Source: Capitulum mitella
Taxonomy: Eukaryota; Arthropoda; Thecostraca; Pollicipedomorpha; Pollicipedidae
DNA length: 64,000 nucleotides
Assembly: GCA_030062745.1 (NCBI GenBank)
Contig: CP099848.1
Location: forward strand, 22,570,378-22,634,377
Direction of reading: 5' to 3'
Positions within the stretch are counted from its first letter, which is position 1. Each line of letters begins with the position of its first letter. Positions 22,347-34,852 of this stretch are shown one piece after another. Under the pieces are notes generated by a model. The model was not told the DNA's origin. It saw only the letters and a list, made by a program, of their open reading frames with translations, and made no database searches. Position numbers and translations under genes: made by a program.

Positions 22347-23430
22347 TCAGTGTCGTTCAGTATTTTTTTGTCCTATCGCGTCGTGTTTCAACGTGCTGTG
22401 TCAAATGTTTCAAAAAAGACATAGCACGTTGAAAAGCACCAGCGTAGCATATCAATGCACAGGCCCACTCGAAGACTGCAGAGTTCGTAGCTCGCACTAC
22501 ATTGGTGCTTTAACAACTCCTCCGTCTCGGCGACTCACCATGCACCTTCGTGATGGTGCTCCTGCCGAGCACTCAAAACAGGTGAGTGACGAGACTCTGA
22601 TCAGACAGACACCGACGGGCAGCACCAAGATACTCGTGTATTGACCACGGACGTCTTCACGTATACTTTTTCTATACAGAAGTATACTTATATATAAAAT
22701 ATACATAAAATACATGCTGTCTGTACAAAAACGTAAACCGACACCGAACGCGTCCAGATTAAGTCGTGCATGACACTGGGACTTAAGAATAGCCAGTGAC
22801 GTACAATTTCTGAATAGCCTTAACTTTTACCTAGCCTGCCGGTGAAGCCTTGTACTGGATTTTCACTATGAGGAAACATGAAGAATGATAGTGGTGACAC
22901 GGTTCTGCTAATCCTCTAAACGCTAATTAGCGAAGTTTACTTTTTCGTTGGCGGATTAGCATTTTGGCTAACTTCCAAAACCTTTAGCGGACCAACTACC
23001 TTTCGCTAGATTAAGTTTCGCTAACTCTAAGCCCGCTAACACCTTTTTCGCCGGGAAAGTAAACAACGGTCCAAGCTAAACGGTAAAAAAGTCTGCAAGC
23101 CCTAAAATCACACATGTTTGTTTCTGTCTGACGTGAGTGTGACTGCAACAGTCAGTCTGACACGCTGTTGGCTGGCTGCGCGTAAAAACAAGACGTGGTT
23201 GGTCGACGCAGCAGCAGCTGAATCGCATTGTGTAATTCTGGAGTTCAATTTAAGGTCGTAGAATCTACAGGTACACGTACTTGGAACAGACTTGGAATCC
23301 ATGATGTCACTGGACCATCCCGAGCCAACGGACAAGTGCCTACAAAACTGTCGCATTCATTGCTCATTGCGGCCATTTCCAGATATACAAAAAACCTGCA
23401 TTAATGGACAGCTCGTTTGATGCACTTTCC

Positions 23431-24190
23431 AGCTATGGCCTCTTTAAGTCCCAGAAAACTCTAGTATTTGGCCAAAACAACGTTATACAATGTCTTGCGT
23501 CCGACAGGGCTAGGCGGCGCACCGATTAACTTTGAAGAACTGATATGATCGACCTATTAATTTGCCAAAGTTAAAATGTCAGATAACTTTAGAAATTTAG
23601 CAGGATTGACAAGAACTTTGTTGTTATTTGTCAGTGATGTATGTACTGAATGACAATGGCCTTGCACTCCACGAAAACTCTTCCGTTCCTGCCGTAGACA
23701 AAGGAGCTTTTTCTAGAAACGCATTTCAGTTCATTTAGTTAATTCTTTATCACTTTTAAGCATGACCAAAACCTGTGTTATCCACAGACGGAATTCTTAT
23801 GTGCCCCAGGTATGCTTGCCCAAGCACCAGCTCAGGGCTGTCACGTCAGATTCCCAGCTGCGGAGGTCATTTGATGCAGTAGATATCTGTCAGGAAAAAT
23901 GTGCGAAAGCCTGATATGTGTTGGCTGCCGTGTCAGTTTTTATTGCACGTCTTGTCAGATGCGATAAAATCGGACGGGTAGTTGTCTAGATCTCTGGGGG
24001 CCGAATATGTTTTCTCATACGTGAATACGCCCCAGCATGACAGGTACGGGAATAAAGTTAAGGGAAGACGCAGTCACTTTCGTGGATGACTGTTGGCTCG
24101 ATGAGGGCGACAGTGACATGCTACAGCTTTCTGCTTCTGATGCACAAGCCCCTTTCTGGCAAATTTCCTGACTTTCTCCGACTTACGTTC
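23431..24190. other. no recognised gene
   Basis: Between the long inverted repeat and the putative Wnt5 promoter nothing coding or repetitive is evident. Confidence 0.35.
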
Positions 24191-24470
24191 TTGTCAGCCA
24201 ATAGGGTCGCCAGCCGGTGCTGGCCGCACCAATGGGAGGCCGCGGCGGGGTGCCGTTCCTGATGGCAGCTGTGGCTCACTTCAGTACGGCCGCACCGGCT
24301 GCCCGAGCCTGGCTAGCGGTGTCCGCTGCCCCGTCCGGGCCGCTCTGGCGGTGAAGGGTGGCGGTAAGCAGTGCTGAATCCACTGCCGTGACTGCTTGAA
24401 GGCCACAGTGGTCGGCGGAATGAGGTGATCCAGCGTCGTCCGTGCCACGTGCAGAAGGATCGGAGAACCG
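24191..24470 (+). promoter_or_regulatory. Wnt5: putative Wnt5 promoter and 5' UTR
   Basis: The stretch just ahead of exon 1 is GC- and CpG-rich, with two CCAAT words (about 24199 and 24230) and an initiator-like TCAGTA at 24281. No TATA box is evident. In-frame stop TGA at 24426 closes the reading frame upstream of the exon 1 ATG. The start site is inferred only; no transcript evidence is available. Confidence 0.35.
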
Positions 24471-24538
24471 ATGGAGCGGTTTCTCGCGTGCCTCGCCCTG
24501 CTAGTGTCCGTGGTGTGCGCCAACTACGGCTCGTGGAT
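24471..24538 (+). CDS. Wnt5: Wnt5 exon 1 (signal peptide)
   Basis: Encodes residues 1-22 plus two bases of codon 23. The N terminus is a classic signal peptide: a short MERF start, a hydrophobic core (residues 5-15) and a likely cut after VVCA, leaving NYGSW. A consensus donor GTGAGT follows at 24539. The two-base overhang (AT) joins the first G of exon 2 to make Met, giving NYGSW-M-SLG, which matches the position of the ANSWWSLG stretch of vertebrate Wnt5. This ATG is the first in frame after the stop at 24426. Wnt proteins are secreted lipid-modified ligands; Wnt5 usually signals through Frizzled/Ror/Ryk. Intron 1 is about 24.6 kb, so the assignment rests on the phase match and the SW/SLG continuity. 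Confidence 0.7.
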
Positions 24539-24998
24539 GTGAGTAACTTTTAGCGGTCCCTGCCATTCGCCAACCATCGGTTACTGATTAACCACTGGAT
24601 CGTAGTTTAAAGTGTATTTTGACCATAATCACAATCAGATCAATAGTAACTGAGAAACAAACTCATCTTTAGCACATCAGACTTCAAAGTATGTTTCACA
24701 ACCATATCACGAGCAGTCATTGTCTTTCCGCTCGAGTTTTGTTTGTTTTTGCCGACAGGTTATGAATGGAGTCCGACAGTGGGACTGCCTTGAGACACTG
24801 CCATTTTAAAACGCCTTTTGTTGCCATGTATCTTGAAATCGAATATTAGACAGCGCTAATTGAATGAACAGCATTATCACAGTTGAAAATATAAATAAAA
24901 ATAACCCAATGCTCGCAATAAAAGAAATAGTCGAAGAAACAAATGTACATTTATTCCGGCCGTGGGCCTTCCTCAGTACATACACCTGATACATATAT

Positions 24999-25035
<37 letters not shown>

Positions 25036-26000
25036 TTTCTCGACCACTCCTTTTATAATGGGCATTAATGTACTTACACTTCTATTTTCTATTTTATTTG
25101 TTGCCTGTGCCCTAACTGCCTGTGTCCTTACTGTGCCTACTTGCTGCCTACCGCCTCTTGTCACCCGACATGTTTCCCGGAAGTACTGATTTAGCATGAG
25201 GTACACAGTTCGTCGTGTATAGTCGCATTCGGGCTTGCTGGAACTTTACCTTGTGATAAGTTTGTCACACACTTTCCGGTTTTCGGCAGATGCTAAGAAC
25301 GTTAAAGATCAGAAGAACGGTAACATTTTTTACGACTTGAAAGTTCGTCGTGCCACCATTACATCTTTGAACAAGGTTGCCATATTTAACATGTGTTCTT
25401 GATCTCAGACATCGAAGTTGAGCGATATTTCCAGCATATTTCCTTTATAGCTGTTAATTCTGGACGAAGCCTGCAGCTATTTGAGTTTGGATAGGACTTT
25501 TACGTGACGTAATGCAATGGCTGTAAAAGCAAACATGACAAAAAGCAAATCACCACCTTGAAACTATTTAGTGCCTTTTGTCCATATAAGCTTCGATGAT
25601 CGGAATATTCCTGAAATGGCATGTTCTTTGCGATGCTCCTTGGGAAATTGCATATCATAAAGTCGTCGCTAATCACGCCATTGTACATGTCTCATGGTAG
25701 TTTATTTCTTTGCTCCCAAAGTTTTTTCGGACAGTCTGATAGGTACCGCACAATCAAAGTTTATTGTTTAATTAACCTGAAATTTATAAGTTTGCGGGGT
25801 AAAGATAGAGTTTTTCTCGATCGGAAGACTGACAGCACAGCAACCCAGTGTTAGCCCATATTGGCATATTGGCATATGACCATATTCGCACAATAAAACT
25901 AGTGAAACGAAACCGAAAAGAGAACTCTCGAACAACGTAACTGGGCACAAAGAAACAATAAGATGTAATTTCTAGTAATAACACAAAAGCCCACGAACAG
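24539..26000 (+). other. Wnt5 intron 1, 5' part
   Basis: An (AT)n microsatellite occupies about 25003-25032. Otherwise no feature can be supported; open frames at 24962-25950 are short and unlike any known protein. Confidence 0.4.
25003..25032 (+). repeat. (AT)n microsatellite
   Basis: About 14 AT units in a row within Wnt5 intron 1. Confidence 0.9.
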
Positions 26001-26010
26001 GGCAAAACAT

Positions 26011-26640
26011 TTGTTAGAAAGGGTGCGACAGAACAATAGAACGCCTAAAAGAACCCCTCGTGTCATGGCAATTATCAAACGTCACCGGACGGTCCCCAGT
26101 TCGACTGACGTCCGAAGCGTGGCATGTGGGCACAGCGAGCAATTGGCCCCATCAGCTGTGGTTGACCACAACGTATACGTACCTCCTCACATCGGCCATT
26201 TGACAGACGGTTTATCGTGCTCACAAAGATTTCACCCCACTGGGTTACCTGCGGACAGACCGGAGGCGGGAATTCGGTGGCGGTTACCGCGGGGCAGGCT
26301 TACCTCTGGGCGGCCGCGTGCGCCGGCCGCCGCTCCTGTCGTGACGGACAGGCCGTGGCTCTGCCATCAGTCATTCACAGTTTGTTTCCAGGGCGCGAGC
26401 CACAAACGGGCCGGCCGACGCCCGCTGAATGTCGCCGACAAGGCCGGCGGCTGTCGTTGCGTTTCGCGGCAGTGTTTCGACGTACCGTGGCAGATTCGCC
26501 GCCCCGCCGGCGGCAGATTCGCCGCGCTCCCTCACGTCACAAAAATAGGGTCCGAAGCACGGTCAAACCGGTCGATCTTTCACAGCCCAGAAGTGAGGGC
26601 CGTGAATTGATGTTTGAGCGTTTGCTCGATCACGATTAAT
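26011..26640 (+). other. GC/CpG-rich block in intron 1 with open frames
   Basis: A CpG-rich stretch carries two overlapping + frames (199 and 140 codons). Their peptides are Arg/Pro/Ala-rich, as expected of translated GC-rich DNA, and show no domain I recognise. It could be an internal promoter or an unrelated first exon, but there is no direct evidence. Confidence 0.3.
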
Positions 26641-26779
26641 GTTCAACCCTACCTCCTTCGTGGGAGGGCGGATTCTGCCCTCTCCGGTGTGTTTTTATTT
26701 GTCATTCCTAAACCGCTGGCCGTAGCGTCACGAAATTTTATGATTATTCATAGAATTAATATATACGTGTTGCGTCAAA

Positions 26780-27270
26780 ACTCGAAAAAATCGGTGGCGC
26801 AGAGGCGGTTCCAGGCCCTTGTTTTTGGGAGGCAATCTGCTGTGTGTGAAGGGTAACCAACGCAGGGTTGTCCATCACATTTCCGTTGTATTTTAGGGTA
26901 AAACAAAGATTGCATACTCATTAATATAGTCATATACATCATAAGTACTGGTTATGTGCACAAATGTTGTTGCAGAGGCGCACGCAGGTGTTTCAAAATG
27001 GGGTATTATGCACATTGGTGTATTATTCGCAGTTTTTGGCAAGTACTACCGGAATGTACCGAAATCGTTACCATAATGCGTGTATTGTGTGAGACTTTCA
27101 AGAAAAAAAGCTTCACCATATGCGGCTCAAAGCTCTCGTTTTTTCCGGGAGCCATCTGCAGTGTATGAGGCCAAATGAAAGCGAAGGTGTACAGTATGCT
27201 TTCGTCATATTTTGGGATAAAATGAATACGGGGAATGCATTTATACAGCCGTTTGCACACATCACGCCGA
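26780..27270 (+). repeat. diverged ~320-bp direct repeat
   Basis: GGGAGGCAATCTGCTGTGTG (about 26829) followed by TATTTTAGGGTAAAACAAA recurs about 320 bp later as GGGAGCCATCTGCAGTGTAT and TATTTTGGGATAAAATGAA (about 27147-27225). This is an old tandem duplication or two adjacent copies of a dispersed repeat. Confidence 0.45.
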
Positions 27271-27419
27271 ATACGCTCAATAAAGTTTGGCAGAAACGCA
27301 CTGAGGTACTCAGAGATGGAGGGTGCTTAACATGCTATTTTTTTTATACGCACCTCCGAAATTCATTTGAATTATCCTCCGTAAAACGTTAATGTGTGTG
27401 ACAGAAAAAGTTAATTTGT

Positions 27420-28139
27420 TGTTATACAATAAACATAATGGGATAATTTTTCAGCCCGCCAAATGGCAAGCTGACGAAGAAAAGTGACGCTGATGTCCCT
27501 CCGTGTTGTTTACCTGGATCCAGCCCTGCGCAATATATGAAACTTTACAAATTAGCTTACAAAGTATATATCTGACGTTTCTATCATCCGAAAAAGGAAA
27601 AAACAGCGTAAATTGGCTGCCTAAAAATCACTCCTCTTGTCTTCCCGGGAACCGACTATGATTATGAAGTTCGGATTTCAGCTTGAAATAAATAAAAGGC
27701 CCTTGCGTTCCAAGCTGAACCGCATTTGTCCCATGAAAATTGGTGACCAAACATGGACACAGTGACCCAGGGGCGGGTCCAGGATTTCTCCAGGGGGAGC
27801 AAGGTCAGCACGGCCCTCCTCCCGGCCGGAGCCCCCATTTTTTTATTGCTCTTCAGTTACAAAGAAATCGTCGATCTGCTCGGGTGCGGGAAAAATATTC
27901 AGTGTAGTTTTGCGTCTCTTAGCATGTAAAGTAACCCCAAAAATGCAAGCGCGTCATCTTACTTGAGAAAATTTTTGTTCTGCTCTCCTGTAAAGCGGCC
28001 GAAATATGGTAACAGCGGCGGGGTTTCCGGCGGCCGCGTCCCCCCTCTGTTTGAAATATCGCGTCCGGATCTGATCCAGGAGCCACTCTGCGCCCTCGTC
28101 GTTTCTGGAGTCTTTTTTGCTACCTTAAGTTAGGTTCCC
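27420..28139. other. no recognised gene; G-rich dispersed-repeat patch
   Basis: AGGGGCGGGTCCAGGATTTC (27772) and adjacent C-rich words look like the edge of a dispersed repeat, but no copy elsewhere in the window is long enough to define it. Confidence 0.3.
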
Positions 28140-29165
28140 TCTGCATTTACACAGGCGCTTTTGGTGGTCTCGGTCCTTTGGCCGTGTCAGGGCCATCTAG
28201 TGGCCTTAGGTTCTTTTTACAGTTTCAGGTGTCCCTCGGGGCATCTCAGACGCTCCTTTGGCAATTTCAGGGGCACCCGGGCAGTTTCATGGACCATCTG
28301 GCAATTTCACGGACACTTAAGCCACCTCGGGCCACCTCCTGTCGTCCGTGGGGAATTTTTGCTGTCCAAGGAGCCCCTCAGGCAGTAACAAGGGCCTTCT
28401 ATGAATCGCTCACTGCCGTGGCAGAAGCGCCTTTGGCGGTCCTCTACGTCCTTCGGCCGTCCAAAGAGCTGCCTGGACGTTTCAAGGTTAAGTAGTTTCA
28501 GGGACCCTTCTGGTCCTTTCAGGAGTCCCTTTTGCTAGAGGTTGCTAGTTTGCAGCCCCAAAGACCCCTTTCTAGGAGTCCCAGTGCACCCCCTGTTGTC
28601 GTAGGTGCCCCTCTTGTCGTTTCTGGGGAACAATGTTGCTGCCTCAAGGGCCCTGTGGTAGTTACAGAAGACCTTTTGGCGATTTCAGGGCCCCGTGCTG
28701 TATCATGGGCCATGTGAATGTCTCTGGTGGTCTCTATGGCTGTGTAAGAAGCCGTCTGCTACATGGGGTATATCTGGCAGTTTTAGGGCCCATCTAGCCG
28801 TATCAGGAGCCTTTGTTGGCGCCTAGGGGTCTCACTGGCAATCTCAGGGGACCTTTTCTGTGCCAGGAGCCCGCCTAACACATTCCAGGGCCCTCTGGTC
28901 ATCCAGGGTCCCCATACCGATTTAGAAGCCCTGTTATCGCCTTTGCCTCGCAGGGACCCTCCGATCTTTTTGGCGGTCTCAGGGGCCATCTGCCGTATAG
29001 GGACCCATCATGCCGTCTCAGGACCCACCTGACCTTCCCGAGGCCCTCTTGACTGCATCAAGAACCCCTCAGGTTTTCAAAAAGACCAGCGTAACTCATT
29101 TGGGGCTCCTCTCGATGTTGCGGTCACTGATGCATCTCTGTCTCTCAGGGGCCCCTCTGGCTGGC
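28140..29165 (+). repeat. degenerate ~30-bp minisatellite, ~1 kb
   Basis: Words such as GGCAATTTCAGGGGC, GGCAGTTTTAGGGCCCATCT and GGCGGTCTCAGGGGCCATCT recur roughly every 30 bp with heavy divergence. The open frames across it come from its low stop content. Confidence 0.6.
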
Positions 29166-30333
29166 TGGAGACTAGAACTAAAGTAATGTTTACTTTCATA
29201 TGCCAGCATTGAGAACAACGTTCACTGGATGCATATTCAGATTTATTTGGACAACTGCAATCACTACTGACGTTTAAGAAACATTGCATTGCTTCTCCGG
29301 AATGGCCAGTATATCTTGTATGATAAACCATGCAAATCTCCAACAAACATTATCGTAATGGGGGAATTGGATAAGTGTGCTGGGCAGGACTTTTTACAAA
29401 AGGTTGATTTCATCCAGTCCAACAACAGTTGGAACAAAATGTATAAAGTCTAAAAACTCTGAAAAGTACTCGAAGGTGCGACCTTATGCGCTAGGCAGTG
29501 GGAGAGTTATCTGGCAAGTAGAAAAAGGAAGACTGAGGTGTGAGTGCTTTTGTTCCCTAATCTGGGAAATTTAACATTGGCCGTATTTACACTGCACGAA
29601 ATTAAGTACACTGAAAACTACTTTTGAGCTTCTCTCGTAACGTTTTAAGATATGTCGGCTCTTGTTCTAGAATTCATTTATATTTGTTTTATGTGGTCCC
29701 ACTATAAATTAATTTTCAACGATTTCTTTTATAGGTATCACAGATACAGTCACCGCACGATATCGCTTAACACTGGCAATGATAAAGACATTGTCACTGA
29801 CCGCAGTTAGCGCTTCAGTCCTTATAATCAAGTACAACAGTGGTATGGAAAGTGTTTTGTAATAGCCTACATGGACTTAGCAGGGATGCTAATCCCAACG
29901 CCACCCACTCGAACACGATGAGGCTAAATAAAGAAGTAATGGTAAAATAAACAGAGCAACAAAGTTGTCCACCTTAACATACAAGGGGCTCATCAAGGCT
30001 TTACAAGTAGAAGACGGGTGAAGTCAAACTCATGTATCTCGGAAACGCCTAAAGTTCCAACGTTCGTTCTTTTGGCGCGTTTGTTAAACGTCACCGAAGC
30101 GGATCAGCGCATCGCGATGGCTTTGTGCCGTTGTACCCGACGAGCCCTACAACACCGGAACCCCATTCCAGCCACCACTCGCTGTCGTCAACCGCACTGC
30201 ACCGTTTCTTCTCTCCACACCGAAATAAACTGTGACCCGAGGCGTCAAACGGAATCTTGCATGCGCCACCCGCAGTCCATGTCGCCCATGGAAAGCGAGC
30301 CGTGTGTATCTGTCGCTCCGTTAGCATTGCACG
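29166..30333. other. no recognised gene
   Basis: Mostly A/T-rich to 30.0 kb, then becoming GC-rich. Open frames at 30018-30443 show no domain. Confidence 0.35.
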
Positions 30334-30525
30334 GCCGGAGTAGCCGGGCTTGGGGCCGGTGTTTTTGTCAGCCTGGGTACCCGGCCAGGAAAACCACCGG
30401 CAGATGGTTTTATTGGGCGGGGAACCCGCCATGGAACCGATGATTTCATTAGCTGGGGTACCCGGGCTTGAGGCCGGTGGTTTTACCGGCCGGAGTACCC
30501 GGTCCTGGGGCCGGTGGTTCCTTGT
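30334..30525 (+). repeat. 37-bp minisatellite
   Basis: Five units start near 30334, 30371, 30415, 30452 and 30489 (37-bp steps, one of 44). The core is GCCGGAGTACCCGG, then GGGGCCGGTGGTTTT. It lies in a GC-rich block extending to about 30870. Confidence 0.8.
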
Positions 30526-33060
30526 TTACTGGTATATCTCACGTGCCCGTCGTCAGCCAGCCGTCCGCGTGTTGAGTCTGGCCGGCTCGGGCCGCGTGCG
30601 GCGTGTCACGACAAGAGTCCTCTGTCGCCACACTCGGCGACGGCCCGTCACGCTCCGTGACGAGGAGGGGAGTCGCGGGACGACGGCAGCGGCCTCGCCC
30701 GGACGGAGGCGACGGAAAACATTACCACCGGGCGGGAGTGTGATACTGGTTGTCGCACCCTGTGGGCCTGGTGATTCATGGTGTGCTGTCTGCGATTTAG
30801 GCTCGGCAGCGCCAGAGAGCGGCGTAAAACGTGTTGATCGCCGCGACTTTGGTGCGCTCTGACAAAGACTGGCCAACACTACGGGGTTTGGTGTACCCAT
30901 CGGATGCGCTAGGATGAGAATTTGAGCCCCATGAACGTTGCTCGAGTTGTCTTGAGGTCCGATGAGATCCTACAACGAAGTCAATATTGTTCCATGCACA
31001 GTCTTTTCTGCGTTTGCCTCATGCAATGTGAGAATGGCGCCGTCAAGGGCGATGGCGGATTGGTCGGCGGGATGTGAGGCGAATCCAGCCTTGCGCCACA
31101 GTAAGGTGTCTGTTGACTTATTTATCCCGCACCGAGTCGGGACACGGCGTCATGGATTTTTGATCGCCTGACATCCTTTTCGCTGCATATGTACAATAAT
31201 TTGTGCATTCTGGTTATCGCCGGGTTGGCATTCCTCAGGCATCTGCAATATTTGCAATTGAAAACGACGAAAGGAGTGATACGAAAGCAACATACATACA
31301 TATCGCAAGTTCAGAAGGTCTAGGCGGGCCTCAGGGACCAAATTTCTCAGAAGTAAAGCCAACGTTTTAGCGAGAGACAATTCTTATTTATCTGCACGTG
31401 GTATGGCATTTTATGACATGCGAACGGAGAGGGGTCCCCGCAGACAGCCGCAGAATCCCCCCCCCCCCAGTGAGGGCGACATTGTCCCCGTGGGAACCGC
31501 AGAATACAGTTCAAGTTTGGGACATGCGCGACATTATTTTTCATAAATGTGAAAGACAAATAGCTTTTGCAGTGGCCTATTTGGGTAAAATTTACGTCGC
31601 TTTAGTTGTAGCAGTTACGTTGCTTATCACGTAAGAGCATACATGGCATGACGCGGACGTGAGCAAATTGTTGGTCACGGCCCCATTACGCATAACTGGC
31701 CAGTCAGCTCAGATTACTGGCGTTGCCGTAACTGGTAAATGCTTTCCAAATTATGCGTTTTTTTGTTGTGGGACTGATTCGGCGGTCCTGAAGCTTGGAG
31801 GTGCACTTTGGGACTTCTCACGTCATTTGCACAAGTAAATGTACCCCTTTAGTTGGGGTCAGATCACGTCCCACACCGAGTTTTCAGACCTGTATTGAGT
31901 ATAATTCTTTGATTTACGGTCTTGGAAGTAATATTGGTAATCACATGTTCTTCGGAAACTAAAGTATATGATAAGAACGTGTTTGCCAAGGGTGACCCAA
32001 TTCCATTTGACCCAGACTGACGTAATGTGACCTTTTCAAATACAAGGTTTTTTGAATGCGAACACACTTTGCATGGCCACAAGTGATGAGAACTACATCC
32101 GTGCGTCCCTTTTATACAGTTTGTACTGCCCCAAAGGCTCATTTCTTGCCGCCAAAATAGAAGCCCTTGACGTCGCAAAAAAATAGCTCCCGCCAAATAT
32201 TAGGCTTTTGCATCGCGGCCGTGCCCATCGCCCCGGTACCTGAGAGACTTTTGTGAAAAAATGCTTTGAGGCACGAGTTTCTTGATCTAGGAGGGATATT
32301 ATATGATCCGACTTTATATAATTCTATGCTGTATCGAGCCCGATCAGTGGTAATGTTGCAGATGATATGACTTGACATCAGGGACACACAACACATAGGT
32401 ATCGATACCTTGGCCTACGCTGACCTTGTTTCACTGTAGCGCCTTAAAGCACGGGTAAATACGATAGCTGCAGTCATATGCGTGCCAGACACATTGGGGA
32501 CTTATTCCAGCCAAGACACATGCTTATACATCCAGAAAAAAACAGGCTTCTGTCCTTACAAAAAAGTGACTTTTCCTTCATTTTCCGCTTTTTTTAAATG
32601 GCCAAACTTAGCCTGAAGTCCAAGTTTTTCCGCACCACAGAGGTACATCAGGCATTCCTTTTACTGTTGAAGCCCTTTTGAGCCACGCAGAAGCCTTAGT
32701 TATCAACTTTTCTGGCAGGAGTGTCCAGAGGGTAATTTGATCTAAGATGATCTCTGGTGACCTAAATATAGACCTTATTCGAAAAGGCTAGGCACTTTCT
32801 CTTAGTTTCGCTACGGGCTTTCCAACGGCGTTTTTTGCTTTTTTCCATGAAATTCATAGCCCTAGAGACTGGGGACGTGGTTGTTAAGAACCCCCGAGGG
32901 TTAAAGGGGAACTGTCCACTGGAGCGCAGAATGCTTTCTTGAAAAAGCTTGGCAGGGCCGATGCAGGACGACAGAGTCGTACAGTAACCGTGGCGGACAC
33001 CCTTTTTTGGATAGGCGGTGCCAGGGATATGAAAAAGGGGGAACTGTCACGGTCACACGT
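30526..33060. other. no recognised gene
   Basis: A GC-rich shoulder to about 30870, a C9 run near 31459, and ordinary sequence. Minus-strand frames at 31864-32396 contain several Cys and His residues but no pattern I can name. Confidence 0.3.
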
Positions 33061-33061
33061 T

Positions 33062-33480
33062 TCTCAGATCAACTTGTGACCTTTGACCTTAAATGACCCC
33101 AGTGACCTTGGGGTCACTTGGAATGATCTCGTGCACATTTAATATTATCTGTAAACGTTTTCAATCATTTGAATTCACTCTATTTCAAAAACTTCATTTT
33201 ATGGCTATTGCGATATAGGGTACGCGCACTGACATTTTAGGTCATATCTCCGTGACCTGACCTGATATCAGGCTGAAACTTGGTACACAAGTACAGGACA
33301 CCCTTCTACGTGATATATATTCCGGGTTTGGCATTTGAAAAATGGCGCCGAAATAATATCGAAAAAACAAATTTTGACTTTTGACCTTGACCTGACCTTG
33401 TAAAATGACCCCAGATAAACAAAATTATATCCGCACATTGCCCAACTGTTTAGCTATACATCCATGTAAAGTTTTAAGTT
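33062..33480 (+). repeat. TGACCT-rich dispersed repeat
   Basis: TGTGACCTTTGACCTTAAAT at 33073, CCGTGACCTGACCTGATATC at 33251 and a TTGACCTTGACCTGACCTTG run near 33380 are spaced in a block that also holds GAAACTTGGTACACAAGTAC. TGACCT is the complement of AGGTCA, the nuclear-receptor half site; TGACCTTTGACCT is a DR1 arrangement. Related stretches occur near 48.5 kb and 60.9 kb. Confidence 0.6.
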
Positions 33481-33699
33481 CTATCTTAAGAACTCTGTTT
33501 TTGGCAGACATTTTTCTTTTACCCTGAACATGGCCAAAAATAACATGAGGTGCCTTCCAAAAACGTTACCTGGCTCCGCCCCTGAGCAAAATGGAATTTT
33601 GAAATTTTGTCACAGCACGTAGAAAGAATAGCTTAGAAAAGTGACCAAGTTTTGTGAAGCTGCGTTAAAAAGCCTGGAATTGGCAAGCAAAAAACCGGA

Positions 33700-33720
33700 G
33701 GGGGGCGGATTCCGCCCCCC
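33700..33720. repeat. perfect GC-rich hairpin
   Basis: Ten-base arms, GGGGGGCGGA and TCCGCCCCCC, flank a single T. A related imperfect palindrome (GAGGGCGGATTCTGCCCTC) lies at 26664-26682. Confidence 0.8.
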
Positions 33721-34852
33721 CTGCCGGGAATAGGGTTAAAAGGCTGGTGCAAGACCTTGTTGTATGCTGCAATGCTGTGCTCGTCTGCGTTAAGTTTGCC
33801 TGTGCCACCCTAGTCAAGAGTAAACAATGTCTTTTTATAACTGCTGTCTTTAGACTTAGCTTGTCATAGCTTGGTGCATGAATGATGGAGCACATCGGAA
33901 ATCTCAGGAGAGAAGACCGAACGATGTTTCAGTGGAACGAATATTTGCAGTCCGCTCCCATGTATAGGGTCAACCTTGAATTTCAGCCATACCTTGAAAG
34001 CACCTGAGAGTGATCGGAGAAACCATGTGCACAGACAGGACACGTGAAACGATGACCGCGTGTGGTGTGCTGACTACAGAAACAAGCCGTTACTGTCCTT
34101 TTCGGGGGTAGGGGTCGGTTGCTATGAAATACTCAGATTTTACCACGTTTCCCTGACATCTTACGGTATCATTGATTTCATTGCACATTAGCCCTCTGAT
34201 AGGGAAAACATCGAGCAGTACCATAAGAACAGATGTGTAACATTAAGCTGCCTAAATGCATGAAATTTCCCTTTTTAAACCAAAGATGCATTTATGCTAA
34301 GGTCCCTTTACAAATAAGAGAGTACCTCTTCCACGTTTCTGAGGTGCTGAAGTACCTACCAGTGGAAAATTGCAAAAATGTAAGATGGTGCCTATTAATT
34401 GCAGAACAGAAATAGTGCCCGGGCGCCAGGTGCGGCTAAGTTTTAAGTTTTACCACTGTCAGTTGCAGGAGAGGTATCATCACATGTCACTGTGTCATCG
34501 ACGGCTGCGTTTTTAGGCATTGCCCAATGAAATGCATTGCAGCCCATGTGCTATAATGTATTTATACCATAGAAGAATTGAATAATTTTCATGAAATATA
34601 GAACCTAAGTAAATTAAAATATCAATTATAACATGACCAAATTTATGACTGGAGCTGCCATATTCAGCAGAGAGCGACCGTTACGCAGAAAAAGAAACAT
34701 TTGTGTGCGTTGGCGATGACCTTGTTGAGCTCAGTTTACATAGGCGGAATTTCAGCGTATTCCGGTTCCGAACGACTTGGACTTGACGAAATGTAATGGC
34801 ATCGCCTAAGTATTAATGACGTCACGATAGCTCCGTCAATGATTGCTCATTA
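33721..34852. other. no recognised gene
   Basis: No coding, RNA or repeat signal could be supported. Confidence 0.35.

Larger units (their letters stand above)
21534..23430. mobile_element. long inverted repeat (foldback or DNA element)
   Basis: The left arm (21534-22296) and right arm (22752-23430) are reverse complements over most of about 680 bp, with a 455-bp spacer. Shared blocks include TATCTGGAAATGGCCGCAAT, GAACTCCAGAATTACACA, ACATGTGTGATTTTAGGGCT and CAGTGTCA(C/T)GCACGACT. The arms differ by many substitutions, so the palindrome is not recent. The left arm carries a 63-bp retroposon absent from the right arm, which accounts for most of the length difference. No transposase frame was found in the arms or spacer. 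RNA crossing it could fold into a long duplex. Confidence 0.75.

Noticed and set aside
26011-26640. 199- and 140-codon open frames as a gene
   Set aside because: Composition matches translated GC-rich DNA, with no domain and two competing frames.
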